Both the position numbers and the translations under genes were made by a program. 64,000 nucleotides of DNA, taken from the NCBI GenBank assembly GCA_036365515.1, contig CM070873.1, positions 260,373,575 to 260,437,574 on the forward strand, read 5' to 3'. How positions within the stretch are numbered: the first letter of the stretch is position 1; the number at the start of each line of letters is the position of its first letter. Positions 11,137 through 24,918 of the stretch are shown in pieces. Under the pieces are notes generated by a model. That model ran no database searches. It saw nothing but the letters and a program-made list of their open reading frames with translations, and had not been told where the DNA came from. This DNA is from Torymus aiolomorphi. Its lineage: Eukaryota; Arthropoda; Insecta; Hymenoptera; Torymidae.

Positions 11137-11390
11137 GGACAGAGAGAGAGTGAAAAAACGGACAAAACGCGAGTAATCAGAGGGCCACGACCGGCCTAAA
11201 ATTCAATTCCGCAACAATGTCTATCCCCCTTCGCCTCTCATTCTCATTTCGCATTCTCCCTTATACTGCACGCCCTCTCCTTCTCGCCCCTGTGTCTTAT
11301 CCTCTCTCTTTCTCGTTTTTATCTCTCTCTCTCTCTCGCTCGCTCTCGCTCTAGCGTTTCTTTCTCCGTTTGATATATACGTATAACTAC

Positions 11391-11392
<2 letters not shown>

Positions 11393-11426
<34 letters not shown>
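11393..11426. repeat. (GA)n microsatellite
   Basis: Uninterrupted GA dinucleotide run of about 34 bases in a CpG-rich block; a shorter interrupted GA run lies at 11098-11150. Confidence 0.9.
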
Positions 11427-11429
<3 letters not shown>

Positions 11430-14400
11430 TCTCCCGGCTCACCCTCTTCGCATTTCCATCTCGATTTCGAGGGTGCAGGCTTCCGCCTTGAATGCGCGCC
11501 GGCAAAGGCGACGAGGGTCGCGCGCGCTCGCTCGCTATGGGTAAAGGGGTGCACGTGCGCGCGTTCGTGTAGTATAGTAGATATATATACGAGCGAGGGG
11601 AGCTTGCGCGCCTGAGGGAGACAGAGAGAGTATATAGTGGATAGGGCGTGCACAGGGCTGTCCCGTTCCTCACTGATACGCATAGATGTATAGGTGAGTG
11701 TGGGGGAGTGTATAGGAGTTCCGTCGGTGTTTTGATATTTTTGAATTTGGAGAATGATTAATCTAGGATTGTAGAAGTAAAGTGTAAGGTATTTTCTTAT
11801 AGAGAATTAAAATTTTTAATCATCTATATAGATATATTTTCTTTATTTCGCAAAGGAATTGACGATTTATTTTATTTCGCCGACCAAAAGAATTCATCAA
11901 CGATGTAAAACAAATTTACTTTCCAGTTTTACTGCCAGTATACCTACGATTTCCAACATTTATTTCGAAGCATAGCCAGCTTTCAATACTCGAAAAAGTA
12001 AAAATTTTCCTTTTTCATACATATAATAAAATTAAACTCCCTATCTCTCGTGGTGCACGCAAATATGACTCATTGATAAACGTCATACAGCGGTCGCGTT
12101 CGCGCGTGCGAGACATGAAAATTTGATTACATTGAAACTATTTTTACATGAGATATAGACGGCGGGCAATTATTTATTCAGTTTAATAAAATGTAAAAAA
12201 AAACGTCGCTATCCTCTCCTCCTCTCGCGCATTCACATATCTATACATATATGCATCCGCACTTCAACAAAACTATTTCCAATCTATCAAAAATTGTCCA
12301 ATATCGTTAATTTAGCTCGAAACGCGTACATACGCACGGCGCATACACATATAGAACCTTTGTCAGAGTAAAAATTACGTGATAAGCTTATCAGGAGACC
12401 GTATTCGGGTCACTCGTATACGCACATAAACGCACGCTAAAGACGCATACGCGCGCGGCCGCGACGAACATCCTGTCCGATCAATCTAAAAAATTTCGAC
12501 TCCCTCTCTTTCCCACGCACGTGTACCCCACATACATACACACATATATAAACGTACACTACCGGCGCGATTTTTCAATAACGCCCGATCCACTCTGTCT
12601 CCCGTTTCCTGCCTCGTCGTTCGCTCTCGCCTCCTCTCCCTCTCTTCCTTTTTTCATCCGCCGTACATACACATATAGTCGCCGCCGCCGCCGCCGTTGG
12701 CTGTTTATCAGTCAAGGTCACACTGCGCGCGTTCACCTCGCGTCGTACAATTATTGTTTCCCTTTGACCATAGGCTATACGTAGGTATACGTATATACAT
12801 ATACCTCTTTCACTCTCCGGACGACGGTTTATCGAAAATAATGCATCTCTCCCCCGTGTGGTAGTATGCGCATGGGGCTGGCTGCGCGACGGCGGCGACT
12901 GGGCGACTACGGGAAGTTTTAAATGGAAAATCGATCGGTAGGAGAGAGAGAGAGAGAGAGAGAGCGAGAGAAGAAGGGAGAGTCCGTCTTATTGCGCGAG
13001 CGCTTGCAGCAGTGCTTTTATTTCGCGTGCGGGATGATGGGCCGTTGCCCAGGGTAGGTGAATTTTGGCGCATGGCTCGGTGTTAGGTGGTGGAGGGGCG
13101 GAAATATAGTTTGGAGTTTACTTTATTTGACGATCGAATTTATGTTAATGGAATAAATGTGTGGGCTGCTTAGATTTGAAAATCGTAGTTAGAGGGTGAT
13201 TTATGGGTAGGGGGTATTTTGGAATGGTTTAGGTTAAAGTTTCTATAGGACTATAAGGAAACAGAATTTTTGACGATAAATAATTTGACGTCATAAATGT
13301 TCTGATCAATTTAGATTGTATTTTGAAACTAATTAAGATATTCTTTAATTTGGTTTATACAGTATAATTATAACTAAATAGAAACTTTAATAAACTGTGA
13401 ATATTTTATTCAGAACTAATTTAGAAGCAAAGCAATATTCCACTACCAAAGAAAAATTTATATAATTTATATAACGATCGTTTATTTAATAATTTGTATA
13501 ATAATAACTGTTCCTATTTGTTTTCCCTCTATTCTTTTATATTTACCGCAAATAATCGTCCCTGTGTACAAGAAATTTTCTTCGCTGTAGGAAAAATGCA
13601 TAATGAAACAGCATAATTTGTAGCATTAGTTTTTAATTCGTCCATATAATATGATCAAAAAAATTTAATTTTAATCTGCAAAATTTACTATCACGAGTCT
13701 CGATCATCTATTTTATTATCGTATACGACTCCGATTTTTCCCAGTGTTCAAAGTATACCCTCTCTAATCTCCCACGCGAAACCATTTGATTTACTCCAAA
13801 TCTTAGCACTGCTCTCAAAGCCAGATTAACCTCAACGCACAGACTCAGCGAAGGAAATAGTCCGTAAGATTTTCGAAAAACACCTTGCAAAATTTAATTC
13901 GAATATATAGGATATTACTAATCCCTCCGAAAGTTTAAAGCAGTACAAAATTGACTTTGCGGCCGAATTGAATTTCACGCTTTAGCCGCCGTCACCGCCG
14001 CGGCGGCAGACGCGCGCTCGCGCAGTTACGAAGTTGGTATAATTGCTAATTATTACTTAGCCAAAGGTTCGTGTATGATAATTGAAAGACCTAGTTTGTC
14101 TTCTATACCACTACGCGATTCGTTTGCCCCTCGCGCTTAAACGTTCCTCCTCACCCTCCGGCCTCCTATGACAATGGCTATAATCTCGTTGCAAATAAAT
14201 TTCCCGCATTAATTCCTCAGTTTTAACCGTAACGAACATATTCTCCGTTAAATTTCCATCCGATTATACCCCATCAAGCGTCATACATATTATATAGTTA
14301 TCATACCAACGACGATAATAGATGATATCTCTGAAACGCTATATACTATACTCTATTGCCGCGTGCGTTATTACGGTATCATTTTTCAACCCGAGCACCG

Positions 14401-14770
14401 CTCAAAACTCGTTTTTCTTTGCTTTAAAAAAATAGAAGCGGAAACAAAGTTGCCGATAAACCGCGCGTATACAATCATCCGAACGGTCTCTCGCATGCAA
14501 AGCGCCGTCGCGATAACGCGAATAAAACTTTACGCACTCGTCGTCGTCGTCGTCGTCGCAGCACGCGGAAGATAACTCTGCTCACCTATACACTTACAAA
14601 TGAAAAAACAAACGAAAAAAGAGGGAACGTCACTCGCAACGACCCAATAAAATAATTTTCCCGCCTATCAAAGCTGGGTAGAACCTCGAAATCGCCATAT
14701 CTCTCTCAGTCAGTCAGACACTAAACAAACGATAAAACTCAGACGCTCGCCGCTCGCGAAGGAACGAACT

Positions 14771-14771
<1 letters not shown>

Positions 14772-14802
<31 letters not shown>
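14772..14802. repeat. (GA)n microsatellite
   Basis: Uninterrupted GA dinucleotide run of about 31 bases. Confidence 0.9.
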
Positions 14803-14805
<3 letters not shown>

Positions 14806-16957
14806 CTCGCCTGGCACAAAAAGCAAAGAGAGCGCGCGCAGGCTCGACGGATTCCTCTCTCGTCTGCCAGCCGGTCGAAAAGTAGCAGAGGAAAATTGCC
14901 CGCCGCTACTGTACTACGGCCTGTACATACATACACACAGGCACATTTGACTCGGCAGTGTACAGTGCGTTGCTCGGCAGCCCTTCGCCGTACGTACGTG
15001 CGCGCTCGCGCGCGAAGGGGAACGCGCGCGACTCCCCCACCTCACTCGACGTCGTCCCCTGGGCCCGCGGCGAGTTGAGAGAAGGAGAGAGAACGGACGG
15101 GAACCTGAATTTCGAGAGCACGCGCACGCACGCGTGCGGGGAGAGAGCGGACCGCGCGACGGAATCTTGCGGAGCAGCAGCCGCCGAAATGCGCTCTCTG
15201 TTAAGGTAGATCGGGGTAGGGAATATGTATTCCGGCGGATTTGTGTGGAAGTTTCGGGAGTGAAAATTACGAGAGGAGAATTCATTATGCGCGATGGAGG
15301 CGGAGGAGTGAGCCTGACGTTGGGTAATTTTTGCCTAACGCTAAAAACAACGTTTATATATACCTGCAGCAGCGGAGTATATAGTAGCGGTCTTATTAAA
15401 AGTTGCTCAAATGTTTCGCGGATTGCGCGAGAGTAGCCAAGGAGGCGTCTTTCCACAGACCTCCGCTCCCGCGCGCGGTGTATAACGTGAAATTTACGTT
15501 TGAAAAATTCGCCCGTGCAACAATAAACTGTGTATATATATAAACATTTTTCTATCTACTAAAAACCGTATTATTTTTTTTTTCTCTTTCAACATTAGCA
15601 TATATTAGGTGTACTTTTTCCTTTCGCAATCCTTGCGAGTCGCCGCAACCCGGGCCGGACTTATATTGTTCGTTCCAATCGATACACGCTCATTTCGCTG
15701 CCGCCTCGTTCCCTTCCTCTTGCACGATATACATCACACGCGCACGCACACGCCGAGAGGACTGTATGTATAATGAGGGAGAGAGAGAGAGAGAGAAACG
15801 CGATCGCGGGCGGGAAGATAGATGCCTTATTTTGCCAAGGGCTCCGATATGGGTTATCTGTGTGGGTATACGTATAATACATGCACACAGACGCGAGGGT
15901 CGCCGCCGCCGTCGTTGCTCGCGTGTATATATGCACAGGCTCCGTGATATATAGAATGTGTAATAACAGCGGCGGTGGCGCAATTTCGTGTGCGTAACAA
16001 ATATGCCTCCGCTGTTGCTACTGCTGCTACTGCAGCCGAGACTCGGGGTCCGCGTGTGACGGCTCGGGGATGCGTATATGTATGTATGTATATGTGCGTA
16101 TCGATGCCGCGCACGAGCGTTACTGTTTACCGTCGGGCCGTTTTGCTCTTTCCGTGCGCCCGTCTGTTTACCCGAGATGGAGATTAAAAGAGTTCTTTTA
16201 AATCCCCCCCGAATAGTCGGTACGTATGTATACACATGCTCATGATACACGTGCGTTCGTTCGTCGGTTGGGAGGTTTGCGCAGGTTGCCGGGATGGAGA
16301 ATATGCGCATGTAATATGACGTGGGGGGTACAGTTTTTGAATAATGAACCCGAGATTATTTGTACTTCGTGTGATTGATTAGCACGTGCGAAGACTACAT
16401 TTAACTGTAATGGTGGTTTAATTGTACATGCACGATTGGTAATTGAATTGTTTTACGGCTCAAGACATTGAAATATTCGCGAAGTTATGGGGCTTTTTAT
16501 TGCACGCGCTTTAAGCGACTAATGACAATCGTTACGCTGCGTCGTAAAACACGCTAGAATTGTCATGTAACTGTTTCGGAGCAACGTCTTCTACTCCGAA
16601 ATATTTTTCATCCGAAACATCTCAATTTCGCCACTTTAAAACTTAACGTACATGCATTCCAACCAGTGATAACACTATCACTGCATCCTCACCACCTTTC
16701 CCCCAAAAACCTTGTAACCAATCACACTAAATCCACATTCCCAATCTCATCCCACCCCACCCTCTAAAAAACCTGTCATCCCTCCTCACTCCCTATGAGT
16801 TCCTATACGCTCATCTCGCCAACAAACGCAACCAACGCTCAACTCTCTCTCGCCGAACTCGCTCGAGCCTCAGCTTGCTTATGCTCGCTCGCCTCGGCCG
16901 TGTTGCCAAATCGCGAGCGCTCGGCATATACGCACGGCGTTGCCAAATTTGAAAATT

Positions 16958-16961
<4 letters not shown>

Positions 16962-16999
<38 letters not shown>
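16962..16999. repeat. (CT)n microsatellite
   Basis: Uninterrupted CT run of about 38 bases, followed by a (CTT)n run near 17009-17031. Confidence 0.9.
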
Positions 17000-17002
<3 letters not shown>

Positions 17003-17504
17003 GCGTCTTTTCTTCTTCTTCTTCTTCTTCTGCCGGATGCGCACCGCGTGCCCTCCTCTTCTACACACACACACACACATACAGGCGCGCATCATCATTT
17101 TGTCTCGGCGTTCGTGGAAGCGGCGGCGGCCCGGCGTCAAAAGGCGCAACTATACGGGAGGGGGAGGAGGTAGAATTTCGGGAGCTGCCGCAGGCTGGCT
17201 GCTGCTGCTGCATCGCGCGTGGGAGTGTGTACGCATAGAGAGCACTTGCGCCAGGAAGTCCTTTGGCCAAGCGAACGCGCGCGCGCGATGTCCTCCGGCT
17301 GCTGCTGCTCTCGTCTTTCTCTCCTTCCTGTCGCTCCTTTCCTTCTTCTCTCCGTCGACTACTATACATAGATATACATACATGTGACTTCTAGACTCTC
17401 TCATCGCAGCGGCGGCTTTCTGGAATTTCGGACGATTATCGCTCCTCTAAAAACCCCGAACTGCCGCCGCAGTAGAGCTTTTTTCTTGGGACCCGATCTC
17501 TCCT

Positions 17505-17505
<1 letters not shown>

Positions 17506-17549
<44 letters not shown>
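17506..17549. repeat. (CT)n microsatellite
   Basis: Uninterrupted CT run of about 43 bases. Confidence 0.9.
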
Positions 17550-17550
<1 letters not shown>

Positions 17551-20500
17551 GGGTATCCTGAGGTGTTTTTTAATTTATGTGGCGCACAATGCGATGCACT
17601 GCTACTGAGACACGGCGCTAGGTGCGCTGTGGGATAGCGGCGACGGCGGCGGTTGATGCCGCCGCCGCAGGGGCGGGTGTGATCTCTGCAGGACTGGTTC
17701 CTGGAATTTCGGTGTCTGCGTGTGTGCATGTGTGGGTCCGCCGCGTGTGGAGAGCGCCGAGGTTTTTTCAGGGTTTTTGTAGAACAGAAAGAAGTCGGTG
17801 GGTTATGCTGTTTGGTTTGTAAATGAAAAGCAGATGTAGGGTATAGAGAGCGAGAGAGAAAGGAAGGTTGCTGGATGGGTGATGGTCAGCGGTTGGGTTT
17901 GGAACGACGAGAAAGACCTAGGATGTGTAATTATTTTCTATTGTTGATTAATAGGAGTAGTCGTAGCTCGTGATTGAATATGTATACGCGGGGTATTCAA
18001 TTTTTGATTTTTCGGCCTTGAGGATGCTGCTTGGATTGAAACGTCTTATTATACGAACGCTACTTATATAATAACGGTTATACAATGCGTTCCTTATCAC
18101 GCGGAGTATCCGAAAAGAAAGTTTTGTACAAATTGACTCGGACCATCTGCTTTCTCTCTCCCTCGGAAACGCCGCAACACTTCTCCACCACCATCCAATC
18201 ACTATAAAAATTTAAACCACCATCGCAGCCGGCTACCTCTCACCCTCGGGATACGCAAATGCACGCGCACGACTACCTATCCACGCGAAGAAAAAAGGAC
18301 CCTGGCAACAGCAACAACCTCGCTCCGACGAAATAGCCGGCACTTAGGCTTCTCCTCTCGCGACGCCAAAAACTAGCGGGGGCGCACACGCGAAATTAAC
18401 GGGTGTGTGTAGCATATCCCGCTCGCTCGCTTGCTCACGCACACCTGCGCGCGCAGGCCGGCTGATTATTGGGTCTGGTTTCCCTCTCCTGCTGTCAGGC
18501 AGCAGCAGCAGCAGCAGCAGCCGCCACTGCTCGGGGCCACCTGTCTCCCTCTCTTAGAGACGCGGCTCGCCTTTTCGCTCGATCGAACGGGGTTAATCGC
18601 GTGCGCGCGCGCGCGTGTGTGTGTGTGTGGATGTGGACGTCGTCGTGGTTTCTTTTCTTTGCTTTGCTTCGATGTTGTTTTTGGGGCTCAGAGTCGCCAG
18701 GGTTCTTCTGGGAGGAGGGAAGGACGAGGATAGACAAGAGGAGAGGAGAGGAGAGAAGGTTTTGGGTGAGGAATTTTTCGGAACGGATGTGTGATGCGCG
18801 CGCGTGGGTATATACATATATATGGGTGACTCTGGAGTTATTGGAAGGAGATGGATTTTGGAAGGACGGGATGTTATATCTCCGGGGAAATTAATGCGCC
18901 AGTGCAGGAGGCTGGGAAGTACTTTGGGCGCGTGGGTATACGTAAAAATTGGTGCATTTGGATATATTGTATAGGCTTTGATCCAGTTCATAAAAACGAA
19001 CTGTAATTATATAATAAAATAATACAGTGTAAAAGATACATATAGACGAACTCTCTGTTACACTCGAACACTCAAACCCCCATTTCCAGAAATTTACGGA
19101 GCCGAATCAAAAGGCGCCCAGCCCCCGTCGTATAGACTTTTTATTCCTTACGACTCCTCTCTCCTCGACATCTGTGCTGCGCCTCTTTCTCTCTCAGCAT
19201 GGGTCCCGCGCGACTCCCGATTTTTTTCAATATCTCTCTCTTTCACCGCGCGCACCATGCGCTCCCAGATATATCTTCTGGGAGGTCTTCTGTCTCTCCC
19301 TCCCGTATCGAACTACAATATGTATACCGCGAAGGAAAACTGTCACACGGGATTGAGTAACGGGGCTATATCACCACCGACAGCGGCAGCGATTAATATG
19401 CATCGAATCGCGCTTTATCGTTTCATCGTATTCGAATCTAGCGCGCGTACGCGAGTGTATTTACAGGAGTATGGGGGAGGGGCGGGGGGGGCGAGGCAAG
19501 CGGGACAATTTTACTGCGGTTAAATGAAAATACGCTCTCGCCCCGCGTGTGTCCCGAGAGTTCATTCAATATTGCGGTGTGTGATGCGCTCGCCCGCTGT
19601 ATTATATTGTACGCGATGGGATTGAAATTAATGACATTGACACCGGTAGCGTGACGATTAAACAAATACATTTCGTCGGGGAGGCTAATTACCGGGCGAC
19701 CGCGCGTGACACCTCGTTATGTAATATAATATAGCTAACCTACCCTTTTTAATAAGTGTGAAAAATCAAGGTGAATTCGGTTCTGAGATACTTACGTGGC
19801 GGAAAACTTATTTGGATTATAGCGCGCGCGTATATAGGAGACAAGCGTACCAGATCCGCGTATATGCGTGCGTCTCGACTGGTATACCCTAGCAACGAAC
19901 GAACGAGAATATATATAATACCCCACGCAAAATCCGGGAATTCCACGTGTGCGCGCTGGTATATAAAGCTACACGTGTTATCCTCGCGGAAGATCACACA
20001 CAGCCTTCGCATCCTCCGTACACGCACACACATGTACACCCTACGTATACGGAGAGCAACACGCGGGAGGGATATAAAGAAAGCAGCGTACGTATGTATA
20101 CATATATATACACTCTCGTGTATAGCGAAAGAAAGTCGAGGAGCGAGCGACAGTTTTTCCGAACTTTTTCTCCCGACTATGCGACTTGTTTTTTCCCCCT
20201 TCTCCTCTTCTTTTTCTTCTTACACGTCCTTCTCTCTCGCTCTATCTTACCCCCTGCCCCTTAATCGGGCCGTTAAACCCGAGACGAACGGCCGGGGGGC
20301 GGCTATAAGGCGTCTGAAATTCGACGTCACTACACATGCGGGTGGCCGGCAGCGTACACATATATATATATACACACAAGTATACATGCTCGCGCGTTAT
20401 ACACGCAGCATGGGAAGCGGCTCTGTGCGGAGGGGGACGGATGAGAGCGGGGAGCGACGTGGAGTGAAAAATCCATGTGAAGTGGCCCCGAGACGAGCCG

Positions 20501-23500
20501 AGGGGGTGATGCGCGTGAGGGTGGGAATATACGTAGGTACGTACACGTAGGGGACGAGGAGTGCATTCGCGAAGAAGAGGAAGAAGGAGAAGTGGGGTAA
20601 CGAGGAAACGATTTTTAAACGGGCGAAGACGAGGGGGCAGAAGTGTTGCGCTTTTTTTCTCGAAGATTTCTTTGGAGGTCGTAATGAGCAGAGTGGGAGA
20701 GCGGGATATATGGCGGTGATTGGATTATTGGACGAAATTGACGGATTAACGGCGCTCCAAGTGAGCGGGCGGCTCGTTACGGCAATCTCCATTTATTTAA
20801 AATATAACCGCACCGTGTGCAGCACATGTAACCCCGCTCTAATTCAATTCCATCTTTCGTCTAATTCGCGAGTGCCCGGCTGTATTATCTACGTGTACGT
20901 GTACGTTATACGTGCGTTCCGTCAATTGCATAATTCCACGCGGCGTATTATCTCATAAGGGAGAGCCGTCGCTGCGCGCGCGATATATTTTTGCGCTATT
21001 AATAATACAGCTCTCCGCAGTCTTTATATATATGCACACACGTATAGGCTCTAGCGTTGAGCATCGCAGTACCCCTTTTTCCCTCCTCTCCTTTCAGCGG
21101 CACGGAGGAAGGAAAAAAGGTAGAGAGAGGGAGAGCTAAGAATATTGCTCCGGAGAAAAAGAATGTATATACGCGGGTTCGCGCAGTGCAGGGCGCTCGT
21201 AAACGACAGTCTAATGAAACTTTAGCAAGAAATTCTCTAGTTATTAAAAATGTTCCGCGTCTAACGGCTAGTGTGTGCAGCGCGCGCCGGGGCTATAGTT
21301 TTTGTTCGCGCCGAGGCATTTTCGTAATTAAATTTCCTTTTAAATAATTGAAATATACGCGAGCGAGGGGTTCTCGCGTTGGCGATTGAACCGTCTTTTA
21401 AGAATACGTAATAATACGCGCGGAGACGCGCGCAACGGCTAATTAAAACATTTTTCTTATCGTCTGTATTATTAACAAACATATATATATATATATATAG
21501 TGCTCGCGTCTCTACGTACGCGACTGTGAATTTGAAGCACGTTACGTCTAACTGCATATTCGATCCAGACGTATACGAAAGAAGAAGAGAACGTTTTCGT
21601 GAAATTAATTTGTCTCTCATAATAAAACATTCATGGCGCCGTATACCCGCGCGCTTCGCATTTATGTACATTTTTCACACGACACTTCCGAGCGATCGCC
21701 ATCCGCGTCACTCGCTCTTCAATTAGTTTCGAGAAAACTGAGTCACTTGAGCTCATCTCTCTCCTACACACGCTCTCTCTTTCACATCAATGACGAAAAC
21801 ACACATATAACGAACACGGAATACAAAAATATTTGTCCTCGCACTCTCGTCGTATAAGAAACTCGAGTCAACTGATGGAGAGAGACCTAGGCATATATAC
21901 ACGTATCACACTACGGAACGAGGGGTCGACGACGCACAATGAGATTGTTATTAAACTAGTATAAAACGGAGAAGCGGCCGCCGGCTAGTCAATTGTCCTC
22001 GTGATGCGCGCGCGCGGCGCGGTTAATTTAAAAAAGAAAAAAAAGAGCACGCTTGCCGCGCGCCGCTAATAATTTTGTGGGAGCCGCGCTCGCTCGCCTC
22101 TTAAGTGTCTCTGATATCCAGCAATTGACTTTCTGCTCTCTCGCTCGCTCGTGAATTCGCGCTCGAACAAACAATTCGCGCTCATTAGGCTAGTGCCGCT
22201 GAGTCTGTTCGTTCTAGATCCATATTAGCATGATGTATATTTCACCGCAAATTATATATACATTCTTGGAGAAGGACGAACGAGGGAATTCTTTTAAAAT
22301 GTATGGAGATTTTCGGGTGTAGGGAATCGACCCAGATTTCTTTTTTCTAATTTTCCAACCAGTAACTGCAATAAACACTATATAATATACACACGCACGC
22401 ACTCGGCTTTGTGCGCTGCTTCGTCAATATCGCACAATCGAGTGCGCGCGCTCGCGAGAGAGTTTCTTATATGTATGTATGCACGCGCGTCGCACTAGCG
22501 AACTCGAGACTCTCTCGTGCATGCATATATACGCGCGTACGTCATCGTTTAAAAATTCCAGCGCGATCGTATATATACATATATACATGTATATATATGC
22601 ATATACTCACATATAGCCAGTGCTCTGGCGGAACGAGAATTTAATCCCCGTCTCGGATGATCCGCTCGCTCGCGCGATGGGGGAAATCGAGAGCGAAAGA
22701 GAAGAAGACGAAGAGAAGAAGTTACGTACGTACGTGCATACACACACACCCGTACTACACTTATACTCTCTCACGCACACGTCTGCCGGGATAACGGGGC
22801 GTGAGCTCGCTGGCGACGGTCGATCGAAAAGAGATAAAAATACGCTCCCGCGAGGAAATAATGAGAGCGAGCGAGCGAGACGTATAAGACAAAGTAGGTA
22901 AAACGGGAGAGGAAGAGAGCGCGAATACTACTATACGTATACGTACTCGTACCCTCCGGTCCGAGAGGAAGCTCGAGAGCGCGCGATCGGGGGGCTGCTG
23001 CTCTCGCAGCTCCGCCGTCGTCGTACTTATATATACGTATACGTATATAGCGTGAGAGCGAGATGGAGATAGAGGGAAGCTAGTAGCGCGCGCTCGCGTA
23101 TATATAGAGGAAGTCGGAGCGAAAAGGAAAAGGGACTGCCGCCGCTGTACAGTGCCACTGGCGAGCGGGGCACCCCCCGAGAGAGCTTAGGTGGCATTGT
23201 AATCGATTGGAGGGAGATGCGGGGGTTCCCCCTTCTCCCCTTTCCCCCTCTATACGTGTGTGTGTGTGTGTGACCCTCCCTCGCAGTGGAACCCGCCGGT
23301 GTGTGTGTATATATATATATATATGTATCAGCGACTACGGGGCGAGCTAGCGAGCGAGCGCCGTTACTCATTGTCTGGCACCCTACTACTCTCTGGCCCG
23401 CCGTCGTCGTGTGTGCATAGCTATGCGCTCGGGGAAGGCGTACGTACGTATATATATATACGTATACATACGCCTGGTCTATTGCATTGTGCGAGAGGGG

Positions 23501-24881
23501 GAAGGGGCGAGAGAAAAGAGAGCCTGCAGTGCGAGAGAGACAGAGACTCGTTAGGCTGCACTGCACGCACTTTGCGCGCGTACGTGTGTAGCTATATATA
23601 TATATACACGCACAAGCACGCATACGAGAGCGCAGGCCGCCTACTGAAAATGGCAGGTGACGCTTTACGACTGCTCCCTCTCTCTCTCTCGCAATGTTAT
23701 TCAGCGCAAGTGTCTCTCCCTCTCACGTACGTCCGCTCGCGCGCTCCTTCTATCCGTCTGTCTGTCCGCCCGTCCGTCTGACTGTGTCTCTCTCTGTCTG
23801 TCTCTCTATATGATGTTCCTCCGAGCTGCCGCCGAGAGATACGCCATCGCTCAAAATTTACCTATGAACTTGCGGCGCGCACGTGCACGTTATATAGCGC
23901 AAGAGCGAGAGCGCGAGCGCATAGGATATAATAACGATTTATTGTCGCGGATGCTGGTTTTACTGGTTGCTTGATAGAAAAAAAAAGAGTATAGACGAGA
24001 AGGAGAAAAAAAAATAAAAGAAACACGAGCGGCAGGTTCTGCGAGTCAATTGGAAATCCGGTATAATTTCAGTCGCGCGCGAAGGCGAGGTGTGTATAGC
24101 TAGCTATATAGCTTGCTAGGTTGGTGATGTATGTACGTGTGGTAAAGATTACGCGCGCGTGTGGCTTTTAGTTTATTACGATGGATTTCTGCGGCCCACG
24201 TGGATGTGTGTGTGTGTGGATGCGGTTTTCCTCTTGCAAGGGGGAGAGAATGTGGGTGGGTGCGAGTGGTTTATTCTATCGGTGGCGCTCGTAAAAAGGA
24301 TTGTCGATTGAATGCGGACGGGTGAGAGAAAGAGGCGATTTTTTTATATACACGTTTGCTTTATCACTTAAGAAGCGCTCGTACAGCGCACGTACATTCA
24401 TCGGACAGTTTATTGCGATAATTGCCCCCCATTGAACGCTTTATTAAGTCCCAACGCAAAAAAAAAGAAAAGAAAAATCACTGCCACTGATCAGCCGTTT
24501 ACGAACGATTTCTCGCTTCGTCGTTTTATAATACGACCATATCCGAAAGACTTTTCCCTAAAATAACACATCGTAAAGCAACCTTTTTTTCGCGCGAAAT
24601 TCCTATTTACACAGAATTCCTCTCATAACCAATCGAACGCACCGCAGTAATGAATCACGACGCTCGTGAACGACGTAAAAATGTTAAATTTTGGACCCCA
24701 TACATAATTTACGGGAATAAGCCTCTCGGGTCAAAGGCGCGCGTTCGCTCGTGCCAGGTATAATATATATATATGTACATACGCGTATGCACCCTCAGTC
24801 TCGCAGGGAAAAGTCCAGCGTGAAAGGAAGAATTAAGAGGGGAGGGAGAGAGCGAGCGAGTTCCTTTCTTTGCCTGTCCTA

Positions 24882-24887
<6 letters not shown>

Positions 24888-24917
<30 letters not shown>
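24888..24917. repeat. (CT)n microsatellite
   Basis: Uninterrupted CT run of about 30 bases. Confidence 0.9.
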
Positions 24918-24918
<1 letters not shown>

